From the NCBI GenBank assembly GCA_913020715.1, contig CAJVZH010000002.1:62001-126000 (forward strand): DNA of 64,000 nucleotides, read 5' to 3'. Below are positions 49,387 to 58,205 of this stretch, piece by piece. The notes beneath the pieces were generated by a model, which made no database searches, was not told where the DNA came from, and worked only from the letters and a program-made list of their open reading frames with translations. Numbering within the stretch: position 1 is the stretch's first letter; each line of letters starts with the position of its first letter. The stretch comes from an uncultured Gammaproteobacteria bacterium. Lineage in GTDB: Bacteria > Pseudomonadota > Gammaproteobacteria > PS1 > Pseudothioglobaceae. Position numbers and translations under genes: made by a program.

Positions 49387-49785
49387 ATGAGACATAGAAA
49401 GTCAGGTAGACAACTAAATCGTAATTCATCGCACCGTAAGGCGATGTTCAAGAACATGGCGAACTCGCTGTTCTTGCATGAAACCATTAGAACAACATTG
49501 CCTAAGGCGAAAGAGCTTCGTCGTGTGGTTGAGCCATTAATCACTAAAGCAAAGAGCGACAGTGTTGCAAATCGTCGTAATGCATTCGCTAAATTGCGTG
49601 ATGCTGCCATGGTTGCAAAGTTATTTACTCAGCTTGGTCCATTTTATAAAGACCGTCCTGGTGGTTACATCCGTATCCTTAAGGCAGGTTTCCGTACGGG
49701 CGATAAAGCTCCTATGGCCATAGTACAATTGGTTGATTTTGACAGTGGCGAAGAGGCCTCTGTTGAAGCAACAACAGAATCATAA
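49387..49785 (+). CDS. rplQ: 50S ribosomal protein L17
   Basis: 132 residues. [21 protein letters not shown] start; ends with a short acidic tail ([13 protein letters not shown]). Usually the last alpha-operon gene; here rpsU follows 12 bases later. Confidence 0.98.
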   Translation: MRHRKSGRQLNRNSSHRKAMFKNMANSLFLHETIRTTLPKAKELRRVVEPLITKAKSDSVANRRNAFAKLRDAAMVAKLFTQLGPFYKDRPGGYIRILKAGFRTGDKAPMAIVQLVDFDSGEEASVEATTES

Positions 49786-49797
49786 AGGAACGATCGT

Positions 49798-50013
49798 ATG
49801 CCAGCAATTAAAGTAAGAGAGAACGAACCATTCGATATCGCACTACGTCGCTTCCGTCGCTCATGCGACAAAGCCGGTGTTATCACTGACGTTAGAAAGA
49901 AAGAATTTTACGAAAAGCCTACATGGGTTAACAAGCGCATGAAAGCTGCTGCAGTTAAAAGAACGCACAAAGAAATGGCTAAGAACCGCGTACACCGTAA
50001 AAGAATGTACTAA
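49798..50013 (+). CDS. rpsU: 30S ribosomal protein S21
   Basis: 71 residues, as in E. coli: [20 protein letters not shown] and VHRKRMY at the end. Needed for initiation near the anti-Shine-Dalgarno region. In most gammaproteobacteria rpsU heads the rpsU-dnaG-rpoD operon; here it is attached to the alpha operon, with AAGGA before the ATG. Confidence 0.97.
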   Translation: MPAIKVRENEPFDIALRRFRRSCDKAGVITDVRKKEFYEKPTWVNKRMKAAAVKRTHKEMAKNRVHRKRMY

Positions 50014-50057
50014 ACAAAGGAGCGGATAATGCTCATGCAGCGTTAACTAACCCTTCC

Positions 50058-50083
50058 ATAAGCCCTGTTTAATCGGGGCTTAT
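50058..50083 (+). terminator. Hairpin after rpsU (end of ribosomal super-cluster)
   Basis: Stem ATAAGCCC / GGGCTTAT with a loop of ten, followed by a broken T-rich stretch (TCATAATTT), so a weak intrinsic terminator. Between rpsU and the stem, AAGGAG precedes a five-codon frame, MLMQR (50029-50046), of doubtful meaning. Confidence 0.55.
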
Positions 50084-50112
50084 TCATAATTTAACCACCA
50101 ATAATATACATT

Positions 50113-50559
50113 ATGTCTGAGCTAAAACAACGGATTACTGACGATATGAAATCAGCAATGAAGGCGAAAGACAAGCAAGCCCTCAAGGCCGTTCGAATGA
50201 TTCTTGGGGCGGTCAAACAAAGAGAGATTGATGATCGCATCGAGCTAGATGATGCACAAGTGTTAACCGTTATTCAAAAAATGGTCAAACAACGCAAAGA
50301 CTCAATAACACAGTTTAAAGAGGGTGGTCGCACTGACCTTGTTGAAGTTGAAGAAGCTGAGCTTGCGATTATAAACAACTACATGCCAGAGCAGTTGAGT
50401 GACACTGAAGTTGCCAGTGCTGTCGACAAAGCTATAGCCGATTCTGGCGCCGATTCGATGAAAGACATGGGTAAGCTGATGGGTGTGCTTAAAGGTCAAC
50501 TAGACGGCAAAGCAGACATGGGTGTTGTCTCTCAATTAATTAAGGCCAAACTGTCCTAA
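50113..50559 (+). CDS. yqeY: GatB/YqeY domain protein
   Basis: 148 residues, matching the stand-alone YqeY family, related to the tRNA-binding tail domain of GatB; precise role unknown. Begins MSELKQRITDDMKSAMKAKDKQALKAVRMI; ends GQLDGKADMGVVSQLIKAKL. In many genomes it sits between rpsU and dnaG; the rpsU-yqeY pairing is kept here although dnaG is not. Confidence 0.92.
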   Translation: MSELKQRITDDMKSAMKAKDKQALKAVRMILGAVKQREIDDRIELDDAQVLTVIQKMVKQRKDSITQFKEGGRTDLVEVEEAELAIINNYMPEQLSDTEVASAVDKAIADSGADSMKDMGKLMGVLKGQLDGKADMGVVSQLIKAKLS

Positions 50560-50572
50560 TCTGTTAATCTTG

Positions 50573-50594
50573 TTTTGACTGTTTCCAGTCAAAA
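50573..50594. repeat. Inverted repeat between yqeY and amidase remnant
   Basis: TTTTGACTG-TTTC-CAGTCAAAA, a perfect 9-bp inverted repeat in the 29-base convergent gap. The T and A runs are on the wrong sides for an efficient intrinsic terminator on either strand, though the hairpin may still help end both transcripts. Confidence 0.5.
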
Positions 50595-50873
50595 TTTCCT
50601 AGAAGGTGAATTGCCGAAAGGCAAGAGAGGCTGCCCTGGGGTGTCTATTAGATCCTTCATAAGCCAGGGAACACCACCGAAAACACCTTTGGGAAGGGGT
50701 TCTTTAGCGCGCTCCAAAGCTTGTTCGAAGCCCCGATTCGTTAGCGCATTGAGTTGAGGCTCGTTCACCTCAATTCGAGTAATGGTCTGGGTAACTAATT
50801 CGACGGTCGATAGCTCACCTTTGCGAAGCAAGATTGCCAGTTGACAAGCATCTAATTGCTCCAAATCACTCAT
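50589..50873 (-). pseudogene. Truncated amidase (amidase-signature family) remnant
   Basis: The 94-codon frame encodes the N-terminal part of an amidase-signature enzyme: helical MSDLEQLDACQLAILLRKGE, then LPKGVFGGVPWLMKDLIDTPG with the first catalytic Lys. It leaves the family at about residue 83 and ends in PLLPFGNSPSRKF. The GGSSGGS segment with both catalytic serines, and some 350-400 residues, are missing, so it cannot be active. It lies 6 bases after the TRAP operon on the same strand, so the intact gene was probably once part of that operon. Confidence 0.8.
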
Positions 50874-50879
50874 GGGTGC

Positions 50880-52232
50880 TTATTCCATTATCAGTGAGTC
50901 TGGATTTTCTTGCTGCCATATCAAGAAATCGTCTAAGTCCATCATTATTGAAGTCGGATCTTGCATTAACTGCTCCCCTGCTAACATTAAGGAGAGTTCT
51001 GGGACAAAAGAGATAATCATCAGTACGACCAACATCATGCCTACAAAGGGCACAACCGATCGAGCGACATCTGTGAATTTTTCTTTGAGTGCGGTCATTG
51101 CAACAACCAGATTAAATCCGACTGGTGGGGTCAATAGGCCGATTTCAAGGTTGATAACCATGATGATGCCCAGATGAATTGGGTCGATACCATAAATACG
51201 AGCAAGTGGCAGAACGATCGGCGCCAAAATTAGGATGGCGGCGTTAATATCCATTAAGGTGCCAACTATAAGTAAGACGGCATTTAAACCTAAGATGAAA
51301 TATACTTTAGAGTCAATATTCGCCTTCATCCAGTCGCTTAACAATTGCGGCGCCTGCTCAAGAACAAGCAAGTCGTTAAGGCACATGGCAATAGCAATAA
51401 TTGGCGCCAGAGTACCTACCAACTGGCTGGTCTCTATCACCATTTTTTTCAACTGTGGAAGCTTCATCTCTCTATAGACTAAAAGCTCAATAACTAAGGC
51501 GTAGCATAGGGCGATTGCTGCCGACTCGGTTGCGGTAAAGTGGCCTGAGTAAATACCCCCTAAAAGAATAACAGGCATTAATAATGACCAAATTCCGTCT
51601 TTTAAGGCTATAAAAAATTCCCTAGGCTTGAAAGGGTATCTAGGTAGCTTACGATTCTTAACCAGTGAGTAGCCTAGCAATGCTGCGGTTAGTAGTAGTC
51701 CTGGGATGAGGCCTGCTAAGAATAAATCGGTAATCGATGTTTGCGTGCTGATGCCGTAGATAATTAATGGGATGGACGGCGGAATAATGACACCCAGTGT
51801 GCCGGCACTGGTAATTGCACCGAGTGAGTATTGTTGGCTATAGCCTTCTTTTCTAAGTGCCGGGTAGAGGATGGTGCCAACCGCTAAAAGCGTCACCATT
51901 GATGAGCCAGAAATTGCAGCAAAAAATGCGCAAGATAAAATACATGCTGCACCAAGGCCGCCTGGCCAAGCACAAGTTGCGGCACGCATGACGTTAATGA
52001 GGCGAGAGGACATTGCGCCATTGGTCATTATCGAGCCACAAAGGATAAACAGAGGTATTGAGAGCAGCACTTCATTGTTGAGTGCTCGCCACATGTGTTC
52101 GGTCATGAAATACAGGCGTTCTTCGCTGTACACCAAGATGATTGTGGAGACTAGAACAACAAGAATGGTGATAATGTTTTGTCGTAGTACTAATAATAGC
52201 AGTACCAAGCCCAGTAGATACAGCGAAGTCAT
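50880..52232 (-). CDS. TRAP transporter large permease subunit (DctM type)
   Basis: 450 residues, about twelve membrane segments. Family blocks: LLSIPLFILCGSIM, ISGSSMVTLLAVGTILYPAL, SAGTLGVIIPPSIPLIIYG and GLLTPPVGFNLVV. With DctQ and DctP it forms a sodium-driven uptake system for an organic acid or similar solute. It ends in a soluble tail of about 35 residues (LMQDPTSIMMDLDDFLIWQQ...) longer than usual. Overlaps the DctQ gene by 4 bases. Confidence 0.93.
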   Translation of the reverse strand: MTSLYLLGLVLLLLVLRQNIITILVVLVSTIILVYSEERLYFMTEHMWRALNNEVLLSIPLFILCGSIMTNGAMSSRLINVMRAATCAWPGGLGAACILSCAFFAAISGSSMVTLLAVGTILYPALRKEGYSQQYSLGAITSAGTLGVIIPPSIPLIIYGISTQTSITDLFLAGLIPGLLLTAALLGYSLVKNRKLPRYPFKPREFFIALKDGIWSLLMPVILLGGIYSGHFTATESAAIALCYALVIELLVYREMKLPQLKKMVIETSQLVGTLAPIIAIAMCLNDLLVLEQAPQLLSDWMKANIDSKVYFILGLNAVLLIVGTLMDINAAILILAPIVLPLARIYGIDPIHLGIIMVINLEIGLLTPPVGFNLVVAMTALKEKFTDVARSVVPFVGMMLVVLMIISFVPELSLMLAGEQLMQDPTSIMMDLDDFLIWQQENPDSLIME

Positions 52233-52771
52233 ACAGCACCTCCGGCCTCAACAGGCTTTAAATCGGGTCGTATAAAAAATACGGTGTAGCGAAATGCGGT
52301 AGAGAAAAAACCGTAAGCCATGACCCACCTAACAGTATATTCCGGTACACCGACGGTGGCTATTTTCCAGCCAGACTCGTTTGACCACATTGGCGCTCTA
52401 ATATGCATTGCGTACCAATTCGGGTGGCTGAAGTTGTTTTGTAGCATTTGAAAGGCCACGACGGCCATAAATAAAAATAAAACGGCGGCCAATAAGTCGC
52501 CAAAACGCTCAATAAAAAGGCGCCATGAAGCAGGCGCCCAGTTATCGGCAAATCTCGGTCGCAGGTGTTTGTTTTGTCCAGCTGCCAAGCCCATACCAAT
52601 ATAGGCGACAGCAATAACCAAATACACTGCTATTCTTTGAATGCCGAAAATAGATTCGTTAAAAAACTCTCTGGCTGCCACATCGATAACAATCGCTAGG
52701 GCAACAAGAATGTAGCATGTTGAGGCGACAAACGCCTCAATGTTAAACAAGCGTTGCATGAAAGCAGCCAT
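52229..52771 (-). CDS. TRAP transporter small permease subunit (DctQ type)
   Basis: 180 residues with four membrane segments (around 15-35, 42-60, 85-105 and 140-160) and the ARE-F-NESIFGIQRIAVYLVI region of DctQ proteins. Partner of the large permease; coupled to it by a 4-base overlap and 20 bases after the binding-protein gene. Confidence 0.88.
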   Translation of the reverse strand: MAAFMQRLFNIEAFVASTCYILVALAIVIDVAAREFFNESIFGIQRIAVYLVIAVAYIGMGLAAGQNKHLRPRFADNWAPASWRLFIERFGDLLAAVLFLFMAVVAFQMLQNNFSHPNWYAMHIRAPMWSNESGWKIATVGVPEYTVRWVMAYGFFSTAFRYTVFFIRPDLKPVEAGGAV

Positions 52772-52791
52772 AAGAGTTTCTTATTTAGTGG

Positions 52792-53820
52792 TTATTGAAA
52801 CGTTAATGAAGCACGACATTGATCACGCGCCGCAAGAACTTCTGGCCATAGAGTCGCTGCGTCGCCACCCATTTCTTCAACCATTGGAGTGTACATATCT
52901 TGTACCGCAGTTCTGAATGCACCATGTTGTGCGTCAGTCAACTTATGCACTTGAATGCCTGCTGCTTTGGCCTGACCTAGCAAGTAAGCCGCCATGCCGC
53001 GAACACCAGCACGTAGGTTTTGCTGTGGTTGCAATGAGTTCATAATTGCTGCTTGGTTGTCTGCACTTAAGCTATTCCACAAGTCAAGATTTATCAGAAT
53101 TGCACCCGCATCATGTGAATCACGCGTTAGAGTGAAATGCGGAGCAAGCTTCATAAAGCCCATAGCTACGTACGGGATAGTTTGCATAGAGGCGCCTTGA
53201 ATCAAACCGGTTTGTAGTGCGGACGGCATTTCCATAAATGGAATATAAATACCATCATTACCTAAGGCTTTCCAGTAGTTTCGACCCGCTGGTGAAATAG
53301 AAGTACGCATCTTAAGAGCCCGTGCATCGTCTGGAGTCAATACTTTTGATTGAGTCATTAGGTGTGTATAGCCAACCTCATTCCATTGGATTAACTTCAG
53401 ATTTGCTTTTTCTACCAAGGGTGAGAAAGTGTCAATCAAATAGTTATCGTAAGTACAGTCGACTTCTGCATAAGAATCAAATAGATACGGTGCAGTAGCC
53501 AAAGCCATTTCCGGCACAAGGGCAGAAAGACCCGCTGTTGAGAATGCGCCAATATCAATCGTGCCTTCTGACAATTCTCTTAGAGTGGCAACTTCAGTTC
53601 CTAATTGACCACCGTTGTACATAGTGATGTCAATAGCGCCGCCTGTGTTTTCAAACAAGGCATCACGGAATGCTTGACCGTGGCTTACCCAAGGCGTTCC
53701 CGGTGGTGCAACTGATGCGTAGCGCCATTGGTGCTCTGCTCCGTCAGCCTGTACAGCACTTGCAGCCAATAAGCCTGCACTTACTAAGGCAGTTGTAAAA
53801 ATTGTAGTAATCTTCTTCAT
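52792..53820 (-). CDS. TRAP transporter solute-binding protein (DctP type)
   Basis: 342 residues with a signal peptide (MKKITTIFTTALVSAGLLAASAVQA). Periplasmic receptor: WRYASVAPPGTPWVSHGQAF, ELSEGTIDIGAFSTAGLSALVPEM, and the ALKMRTSISP segment containing the Arg that normally salt-bridges a carboxylate ligand. Ligand not predictable. GGAGAG lies 6 bases before the ATG, directly behind an A-rich tandem repeat in the leader. Confidence 0.93.
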   Translation of the reverse strand: MKKITTIFTTALVSAGLLAASAVQADGAEHQWRYASVAPPGTPWVSHGQAFRDALFENTGGAIDITMYNGGQLGTEVATLRELSEGTIDIGAFSTAGLSALVPEMALATAPYLFDSYAEVDCTYDNYLIDTFSPLVEKANLKLIQWNEVGYTHLMTQSKVLTPDDARALKMRTSISPAGRNYWKALGNDGIYIPFMEMPSALQTGLIQGASMQTIPYVAMGFMKLAPHFTLTRDSHDAGAILINLDLWNSLSADNQAAIMNSLQPQQNLRAGVRGMAAYLLGQAKAAGIQVHKLTDAQHGAFRTAVQDMYTPMVEEMGGDAATLWPEVLAARDQCRASLTFQ

Positions 53821-53832
53821 TTTTAACTCTCC

Positions 53833-53858
53833 TTTTATTGTTTTTATTGTTTTTATTG
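53833..53858. repeat. Tandem repeat in the dctP-type leader
   Basis: Three near-identical units TTTT(T)ATTG at 53833-53840, 53841-53849 and 53850-53858, continuing into a poly-T stretch. On the coding (minus) strand this reads CAATAAAAA three times, immediately 5' of the GGAGAG ribosome site. Confidence 0.7.
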
Positions 53859-53926
53859 TTTTTTTCTTGTATTTCCTTTTTTATTATATTACTTTTTCAC
53901 CACTCATTAGAACTAGCTTTCTAATT

Positions 53927-55507
53927 CTAGTTGCATATTGAGCTGTCTCCAGTTTGCCACGTTTGAGTATCCCAGCTGTGGTCGTTGCCAGAAATAGCGT
54001 GATCGACCAGTTTGTGCTTGGCTATCTTTCGCGTTGGGGTGCGAGGTAACTCGCGAATAAATTCCACATACCGAGGCACCTTAAAATCCGCCAATTTTTC
54101 TTGGCAGTGTTTTAAGATTGTTTGCGCTATGTCTTTAGTTTCTTGTTGCTCGTTATTTAAGATAATAAAGGCTTTCGCTTCTTCCTTACGAAGTTCGTCA
54201 GGAACACCGACAACGGCTGCTTCATATACTGCAGGGTGTTGCGTTAGTATTGATTCTACTTCGCGAGCAGAGATATTTTCACCTGAGCGTTTAATTATTT
54301 CTTTTAAGCGGCCGGCAATATAAAGGTAGCCATCTTCATCGATATGGGCAAGGTCACCACTGCGGAACCAGCCATCGACAAAAGCCTCTTGATTTGTATC
54401 TTCTCGCTTGTAATAGCCCAATAACATGTGCGGACGCTTTATGCACAACTCACCGCGCTTGTTGGCGCCTAGTTGTTGCATGTTCTCATCCATAATGCAA
54501 ATTTCAATATCGCTATTAATCACCTTGCCACAACTGCCGCCATAACGATCGAGATCGGCATTGATTGGCATGGCGGTAACACCACCCACTTCTGTCATGC
54601 CGAAAGCGTCACGTCCAATGTTGCCGAATAGTCGGCGTAATTTTTCTATATTGTGCTTCTGATATAAGAAGGTGCTAACAAGTCGAAGCTTCCAAGGGTA
54701 GCTCTGCTTTTCGTCAAGGCCGGATAAGAATGGCTCGGGTAAAGCTGTGTAGTGAATTTGATAACGCTCAAGCCAACTGCCAAAGTGTGTCAAGCTCATT
54801 TTATTGGCAATATAAGCCGTCGCACCCAGCTCCATTGACATGATGAATTGCCATTGGCCATCCATGTAGTAAAAGGGCTGCCAAACCAATAAATTTTTTA
54901 AAATTTTGTTCTTTGTTAGTTCGGCACCAACTTGTCCTAAATGCAGCCAATATTGTTGTGTCAGCATACAGCCTTTCGGAAAACTTGTGGTGCCCGAGGT
55001 GTATTGAATGCTAAATAATTTTTTTTCATTCATTGGACGGCTGGGCGCTTCTTTGCCTTTGGCTAACGCCATCATTTGCTGCCAGTGATGATGATCCGGC
55101 GCTGGGGAGCCGTGAACAATGGTGTGTTTGAGTGGTAATTTAGAGAGATTAATCTCATCGAGTAAGGGTAGATATTGGCTATCAATAATGAGATATTCGG
55201 CCTCACTGTTCTCAAGGATATAAGCTAATTCTTCTGCTTTGTATGATTGATTGACAGGCGTAAGTACTGATCCTAATCGAGCCAATGCAAACCAGCTGAT
55301 TAAATTTGTGGGACAGCTCGGCAGCATTGCAGCAACATGGGTGCCTGTACCAACACCTAGATCGTTGAGTCCAGCGCTTGCTATCAGTACTTTTTCGCCC
55401 AGCTCTTTGTAGCTCAGTTGAGTGTCCTCTTGAAACCAATGACCCAGTTTGTGATCACCATAACGCTCTACACACCGCCAAAGGAACTTATCAAGAGGGT
55501 TTGACAT
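53927..55507 (-). CDS. AMP-forming acyl-CoA ligase
   Basis: 526 residues of the acyl-adenylate family (fatty acid/CaiC-like). Activates a carboxylic acid to its CoA ester. Motifs: P-loop IQYTSGTTSFPKGCMLTQ, FGMTEVGG, GWFRSGDLAHIDEDGYLYI followed by GRLKEIIKRSGENIS, and the C-terminal catalytic lysine in PTRKIAKHKL. Overlaps the enoyl-CoA hydratase by one base, together forming an activation-hydration pair. The substrate is unknown; the crotonobetaine, medium-chain or methylthio-acid types are all possible. Confidence 0.92.
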   Translation of the reverse strand: MSNPLDKFLWRCVERYGDHKLGHWFQEDTQLSYKELGEKVLIASAGLNDLGVGTGTHVAAMLPSCPTNLISWFALARLGSVLTPVNQSYKAEELAYILENSEAEYLIIDSQYLPLLDEINLSKLPLKHTIVHGSPAPDHHHWQQMMALAKGKEAPSRPMNEKKLFSIQYTSGTTSFPKGCMLTQQYWLHLGQVGAELTKNKILKNLLVWQPFYYMDGQWQFIMSMELGATAYIANKMSLTHFGSWLERYQIHYTALPEPFLSGLDEKQSYPWKLRLVSTFLYQKHNIEKLRRLFGNIGRDAFGMTEVGGVTAMPINADLDRYGGSCGKVINSDIEICIMDENMQQLGANKRGELCIKRPHMLLGYYKREDTNQEAFVDGWFRSGDLAHIDEDGYLYIAGRLKEIIKRSGENISAREVESILTQHPAVYEAAVVGVPDELRKEEAKAFIILNNEQQETKDIAQTILKHCQEKLADFKVPRYVEFIRELPRTPTRKIAKHKLVDHAISGNDHSWDTQTWQTGDSSICN

Positions 55508-56289
55508 TATTTTGATTCTCTTTCACTTAATGCTGGTTGGGAGCTGTAAGCAAACCGTTGCAGTCGATAAACTTGTTCAGCGTAGTTCATTGCATCCTCT
55601 CGTGAGAGGTTGCGTGTTTTTTGAAAAACCTCCAGCTCGATTTGCAAAGCTTGTGCAGGATGGCGTGCAATTTGGTTGGCCAGTTCTTCAGCCCGTTGTA
55701 GTAGCTGATCTGAGTCAACAATTTCATTAATAAGGTGATTAGTTAAGGCATAATTGGCATCGACTAACTCACCTGTAAGCACCATGTACATTGCCGCAGT
55801 CTGCGGGATTTGATGTGCCATTTGCAGTGCACCTGCGGCACCGCCCATGCCAAAGGTAATTTCAGGAAAACCAAATTGAGCCTCGGTAGAGGCAATGCGC
55901 AAATCAGCCATTAATAATACGTATGCCAATCCCTGGCCAATACAAGCGCTTTGTATGGCGGCAATAATGGGCTTGGTGCGTTTAAGTTTTAGCGCTTCTC
56001 GCTCATAGCCTGGGTATCCCAGCTCATCTAAGTCTTCACTATTGGAGAAATGACGCTCGAGTAATTGCTCGGAGCTGTAATTTGGCCTTGGGGATTTAAT
56101 ATCGTCACCTGCACAAAAAGCTCTTTCGCCCGTGCTGCGCAAAATACCAACCTTTAATTCTGTGCTGGCATAGAATTCGCGCAAAGCCTCATAGAATTGC
56201 TTGTGCATAATCGGCGTAAATACATTGACCGGTGGGTTGTCAATGATGAAGTGGCAAACAGCACCTTGTTTGATAACTTTAATGCTCAT
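55507..56289 (-). CDS. Enoyl-CoA hydratase/isomerase family protein
   Basis: 260 residues, crotonase fold: RAFCAGDDIKSP (oxyanion hole region), ACIGQGLAYVLLMADLRIA and FGFPEITFGMGGAAGALQM. The catalytic Glu164 of rat hydratase is matched by FPEIT, but the position of Glu144 appears to be Tyr (GLAYVLL instead of GCELAMM). This departs from standard hydratases and may mean another crotonase reaction. First gene of the operon with the acyl-CoA ligase; divergent from the TetR gene. Confidence 0.9.
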   Translation of the reverse strand: MSIKVIKQGAVCHFIIDNPPVNVFTPIMHKQFYEALREFYASTELKVGILRSTGERAFCAGDDIKSPRPNYSSEQLLERHFSNSEDLDELGYPGYEREALKLKRTKPIIAAIQSACIGQGLAYVLLMADLRIASTEAQFGFPEITFGMGGAAGALQMAHQIPQTAAMYMVLTGELVDANYALTNHLINEIVDSDQLLQRAEELANQIARHPAQALQIELEVFQKTRNLSREDAMNYAEQVYRLQRFAYSSQPALSERESK

Positions 56290-56323
56290 TCGTTAAATTT
56301 TTATAAATCCCTGTGTGTTCATT

Positions 56324-56332
56324 TGTTATAAT
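56324..56332 (+). promoter_or_regulatory. Extended -10 promoter for TetR-type gene
   Basis: TGTTATAAT, an extended -10 element, in the 94-base divergent gap; the -35 is poor. A short repeat AATTAGAATTAGAA follows directly and could be an operator. Confidence 0.4.
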
Positions 56333-56383
56333 TAGAATTAGAACCCATATTTTGTTTTGCAATTGTAACGAGGTAATTAGCAA

Positions 56384-57028
56384 ATGTCAAAAAATATCTT
56401 AACTTCCACCAAGAAGAGAGCCTCTGCGCCACAAAAGCGCAGTTTGGATTCTCAGCGAAAATTATTATCAGCAGCCGAAGAGTTGTTTGCAGAAAAAGGC
56501 TTTCAACGAACAACAGTCGCAAACATTATTGAGCGTTCGAGTTGTTCAGTGGGTTCTTTTTATCACCAGTTCACTGACAAGCTTGGGATTTTTGAGGTGC
56601 TGTTCCAACATTATGTAGACGACACTTACTCTGCTGTTGATAAGTTTACTTATTCAAGAAAAACTGCCCCACATGTAAGTCAGGCGCTACATCAAATCGG
56701 CATGTTGGCTGTGGGGCAATTAAAAAGTCATGTAGGAGCGCGACTTGCTGCTGAAGAAATGATGTTTGATCGTCCAGACCTTAGAGCGGCCACTTTGGGG
56801 TTGACAGATAGATATATTGAAAAAATGTCCTCTGTTGTGACCATTTATCCCGATCAAATTGGACATAACAAGCCTATTAGAGCATTAGAGAATACAATTC
56901 AAATGATGGCCATGGTGCTAACGTCTCAAAGCTTACGACCTACTCATCACCTTCCTTTTGGCGATGAGGAGCTAGTCGCATTGCTTGTCCAGGTTGCTTG
57001 CGGTATTTTGCATGTTAAGGATGAGTAA
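56384..57028 (+). CDS. TetR family transcriptional regulator
   Basis: 214 residues. The N-terminal helix-turn-helix (about residues 23-70) reads LLSAAEELFAEKGFQRTTVANIIERSS.CSVGSFYHQFTDKLGIFE, a textbook TetR domain; the C-terminal ligand domain is not recognisable. Divergent from the hydratase-ligase operon, so a repressor of that operon responding to an acyl-CoA is a fair guess. Overlaps the serine hydrolase gene. Confidence 0.92.
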   Translation: MSKNILTSTKKRASAPQKRSLDSQRKLLSAAEELFAEKGFQRTTVANIIERSSCSVGSFYHQFTDKLGIFEVLFQHYVDDTYSAVDKFTYSRKTAPHVSQALHQIGMLAVGQLKSHVGARLAAEEMMFDRPDLRAATLGLTDRYIEKMSSVVTIYPDQIGHNKPIRALENTIQMMAMVLTSQSLRPTHHLPFGDEELVALLVQVACGILHVKDE

Positions 57029-58205
57029 ATCTAAACGTAATTGGATGCAGGGTTTTCCGCCTAAGAAAGAAGCCATTATTCAATTTTCAGATGGAAGTTT
57101 TTATTCTTGGCCGCAACTTAAATGGAGTGTTAACAACATTCAACAATTGGTCCCAACCAAGACTGTTTGGCGGGGTGCAAGCGCTGCCAGGCCAACAATT
57201 GAACGCCATGTGGCTTTGGAAGAATTAAACATTATCAGCGAGACTGATGAACAATTCCCATGGCACGAAGTGTTGCGAGCAACAGAAACGGATGCTCTGG
57301 CTATTATGCATGCAGGCGATTTGGTTTATGAGAGTTATCATGATTATGCTTCCCCACGTCAGAGTCATCTGATTATGTCTTGTGCTAAATCCATAGTTGG
57401 CTTGTTGTTGGAAATAATGATCGCCAATGCTGAACTTGACGATGCAATTTTGGTGGCAGAAATTTTGCCTGAGTTGAGAGAATCGGCTTGGGCTAATGCC
57501 ACTCTAAGAGATGTACTGGACATGCAAGTTGGTATGGATTTTGATGAAAATTATCTCAACCCAGACTCAGAGGTTTGGCGGTATCTTCGCTGTGGTGGAA
57601 TGTTGCCACAAGTCCAAGACCAAGCAGAGTGTTTGACCGATTACCTTCCCACAGTCAAAAAACAAGGCAAGCATGGCCGGGTATTTGCTTATCGAGAGCC
57701 AAATATCAATGTTGCCAGTTGGATTTTGCGCAGAGTGAGTAATCAGCACTTAAATGATTTATTAAGCGAGCAAGTGTGGCAACATCTCGGTGTTGAGAGC
57801 GACGGCCTGTACATGGTAGATCCTTCAGGCTCCGAAACAACGATGACACTTACCTTGCGAAGTTTTCTTCGATTTGGAGAGTGGATTAGAACAGGCGGTG
57901 ACGGCCGACTAAATCCATCAATTAGTGATAAGTTATTTGCCGGTGGCGATGTGGATAAGTTTGCTCAAGCGAAAATACCGACAATGCAAGGTTGGTCGTA
58001 TAAGTCATTGTGGTGGATAAGGCACATGTCTCACGGTAATGCTATTTGCGCTCGTGGCGCTCATGGGCAATTACTCTATATTGATGCCGAAAAGCAATTG
58101 GTTGTCGGCTGGTATTCAAGTACCGAACAAGCGCCAAGTTATCTACACGATCATTGGCGAATGCCACTTATCGATGCAGTAACCGACGCACTTTATGACG
58201 TTTAG
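57021..58205 (+). CDS. Serine hydrolase of the beta-lactamase class C / NylB-like family
   Basis: 394 residues if started at ATG 57021 (MSKSKRNWMQGFPP); ATGs at 57012 and 57042 are alternatives and none has a clear ribosome site. The SxxK motif appears as MSCAKSIVGLL and the Tyr-containing motif as FAYREPNINVASWIL, as in 6-aminohexanoate-dimer hydrolase and related esterases. No signal peptide, so cytoplasmic. Substrate unknown; could release an acid for the adjacent ligase. Starts within the last 8 bases of the TetR gene; its end overlaps the convergent AraC-type gene by 4 bases. Confidence 0.87.
   Translation: MSKSKRNWMQGFPPKKEAIIQFSDGSFYSWPQLKWSVNNIQQLVPTKTVWRGASAARPTIERHVALEELNIISETDEQFPWHEVLRATETDALAIMHAGDLVYESYHDYASPRQSHLIMSCAKSIVGLLLEIMIANAELDDAILVAEILPELRESAWANATLRDVLDMQVGMDFDENYLNPDSEVWRYLRCGGMLPQVQDQAECLTDYLPTVKKQGKHGRVFAYREPNINVASWILRRVSNQHLNDLLSEQVWQHLGVESDGLYMVDPSGSETTMTLTLRSFLRFGEWIRTGGDGRLNPSISDKLFAGGDVDKFAQAKIPTMQGWSYKSLWWIRHMSHGNAICARGAHGQLLYIDAEKQLVVGWYSSTEQAPSYLHDHWRMPLIDAVTDALYDV

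Noticed and set aside
50029-50046. Five-codon frame MLMQR after rpsU with a good ribosome site
   Set aside because: Too short to support as a gene; could be chance or a relic of the former downstream gene start.
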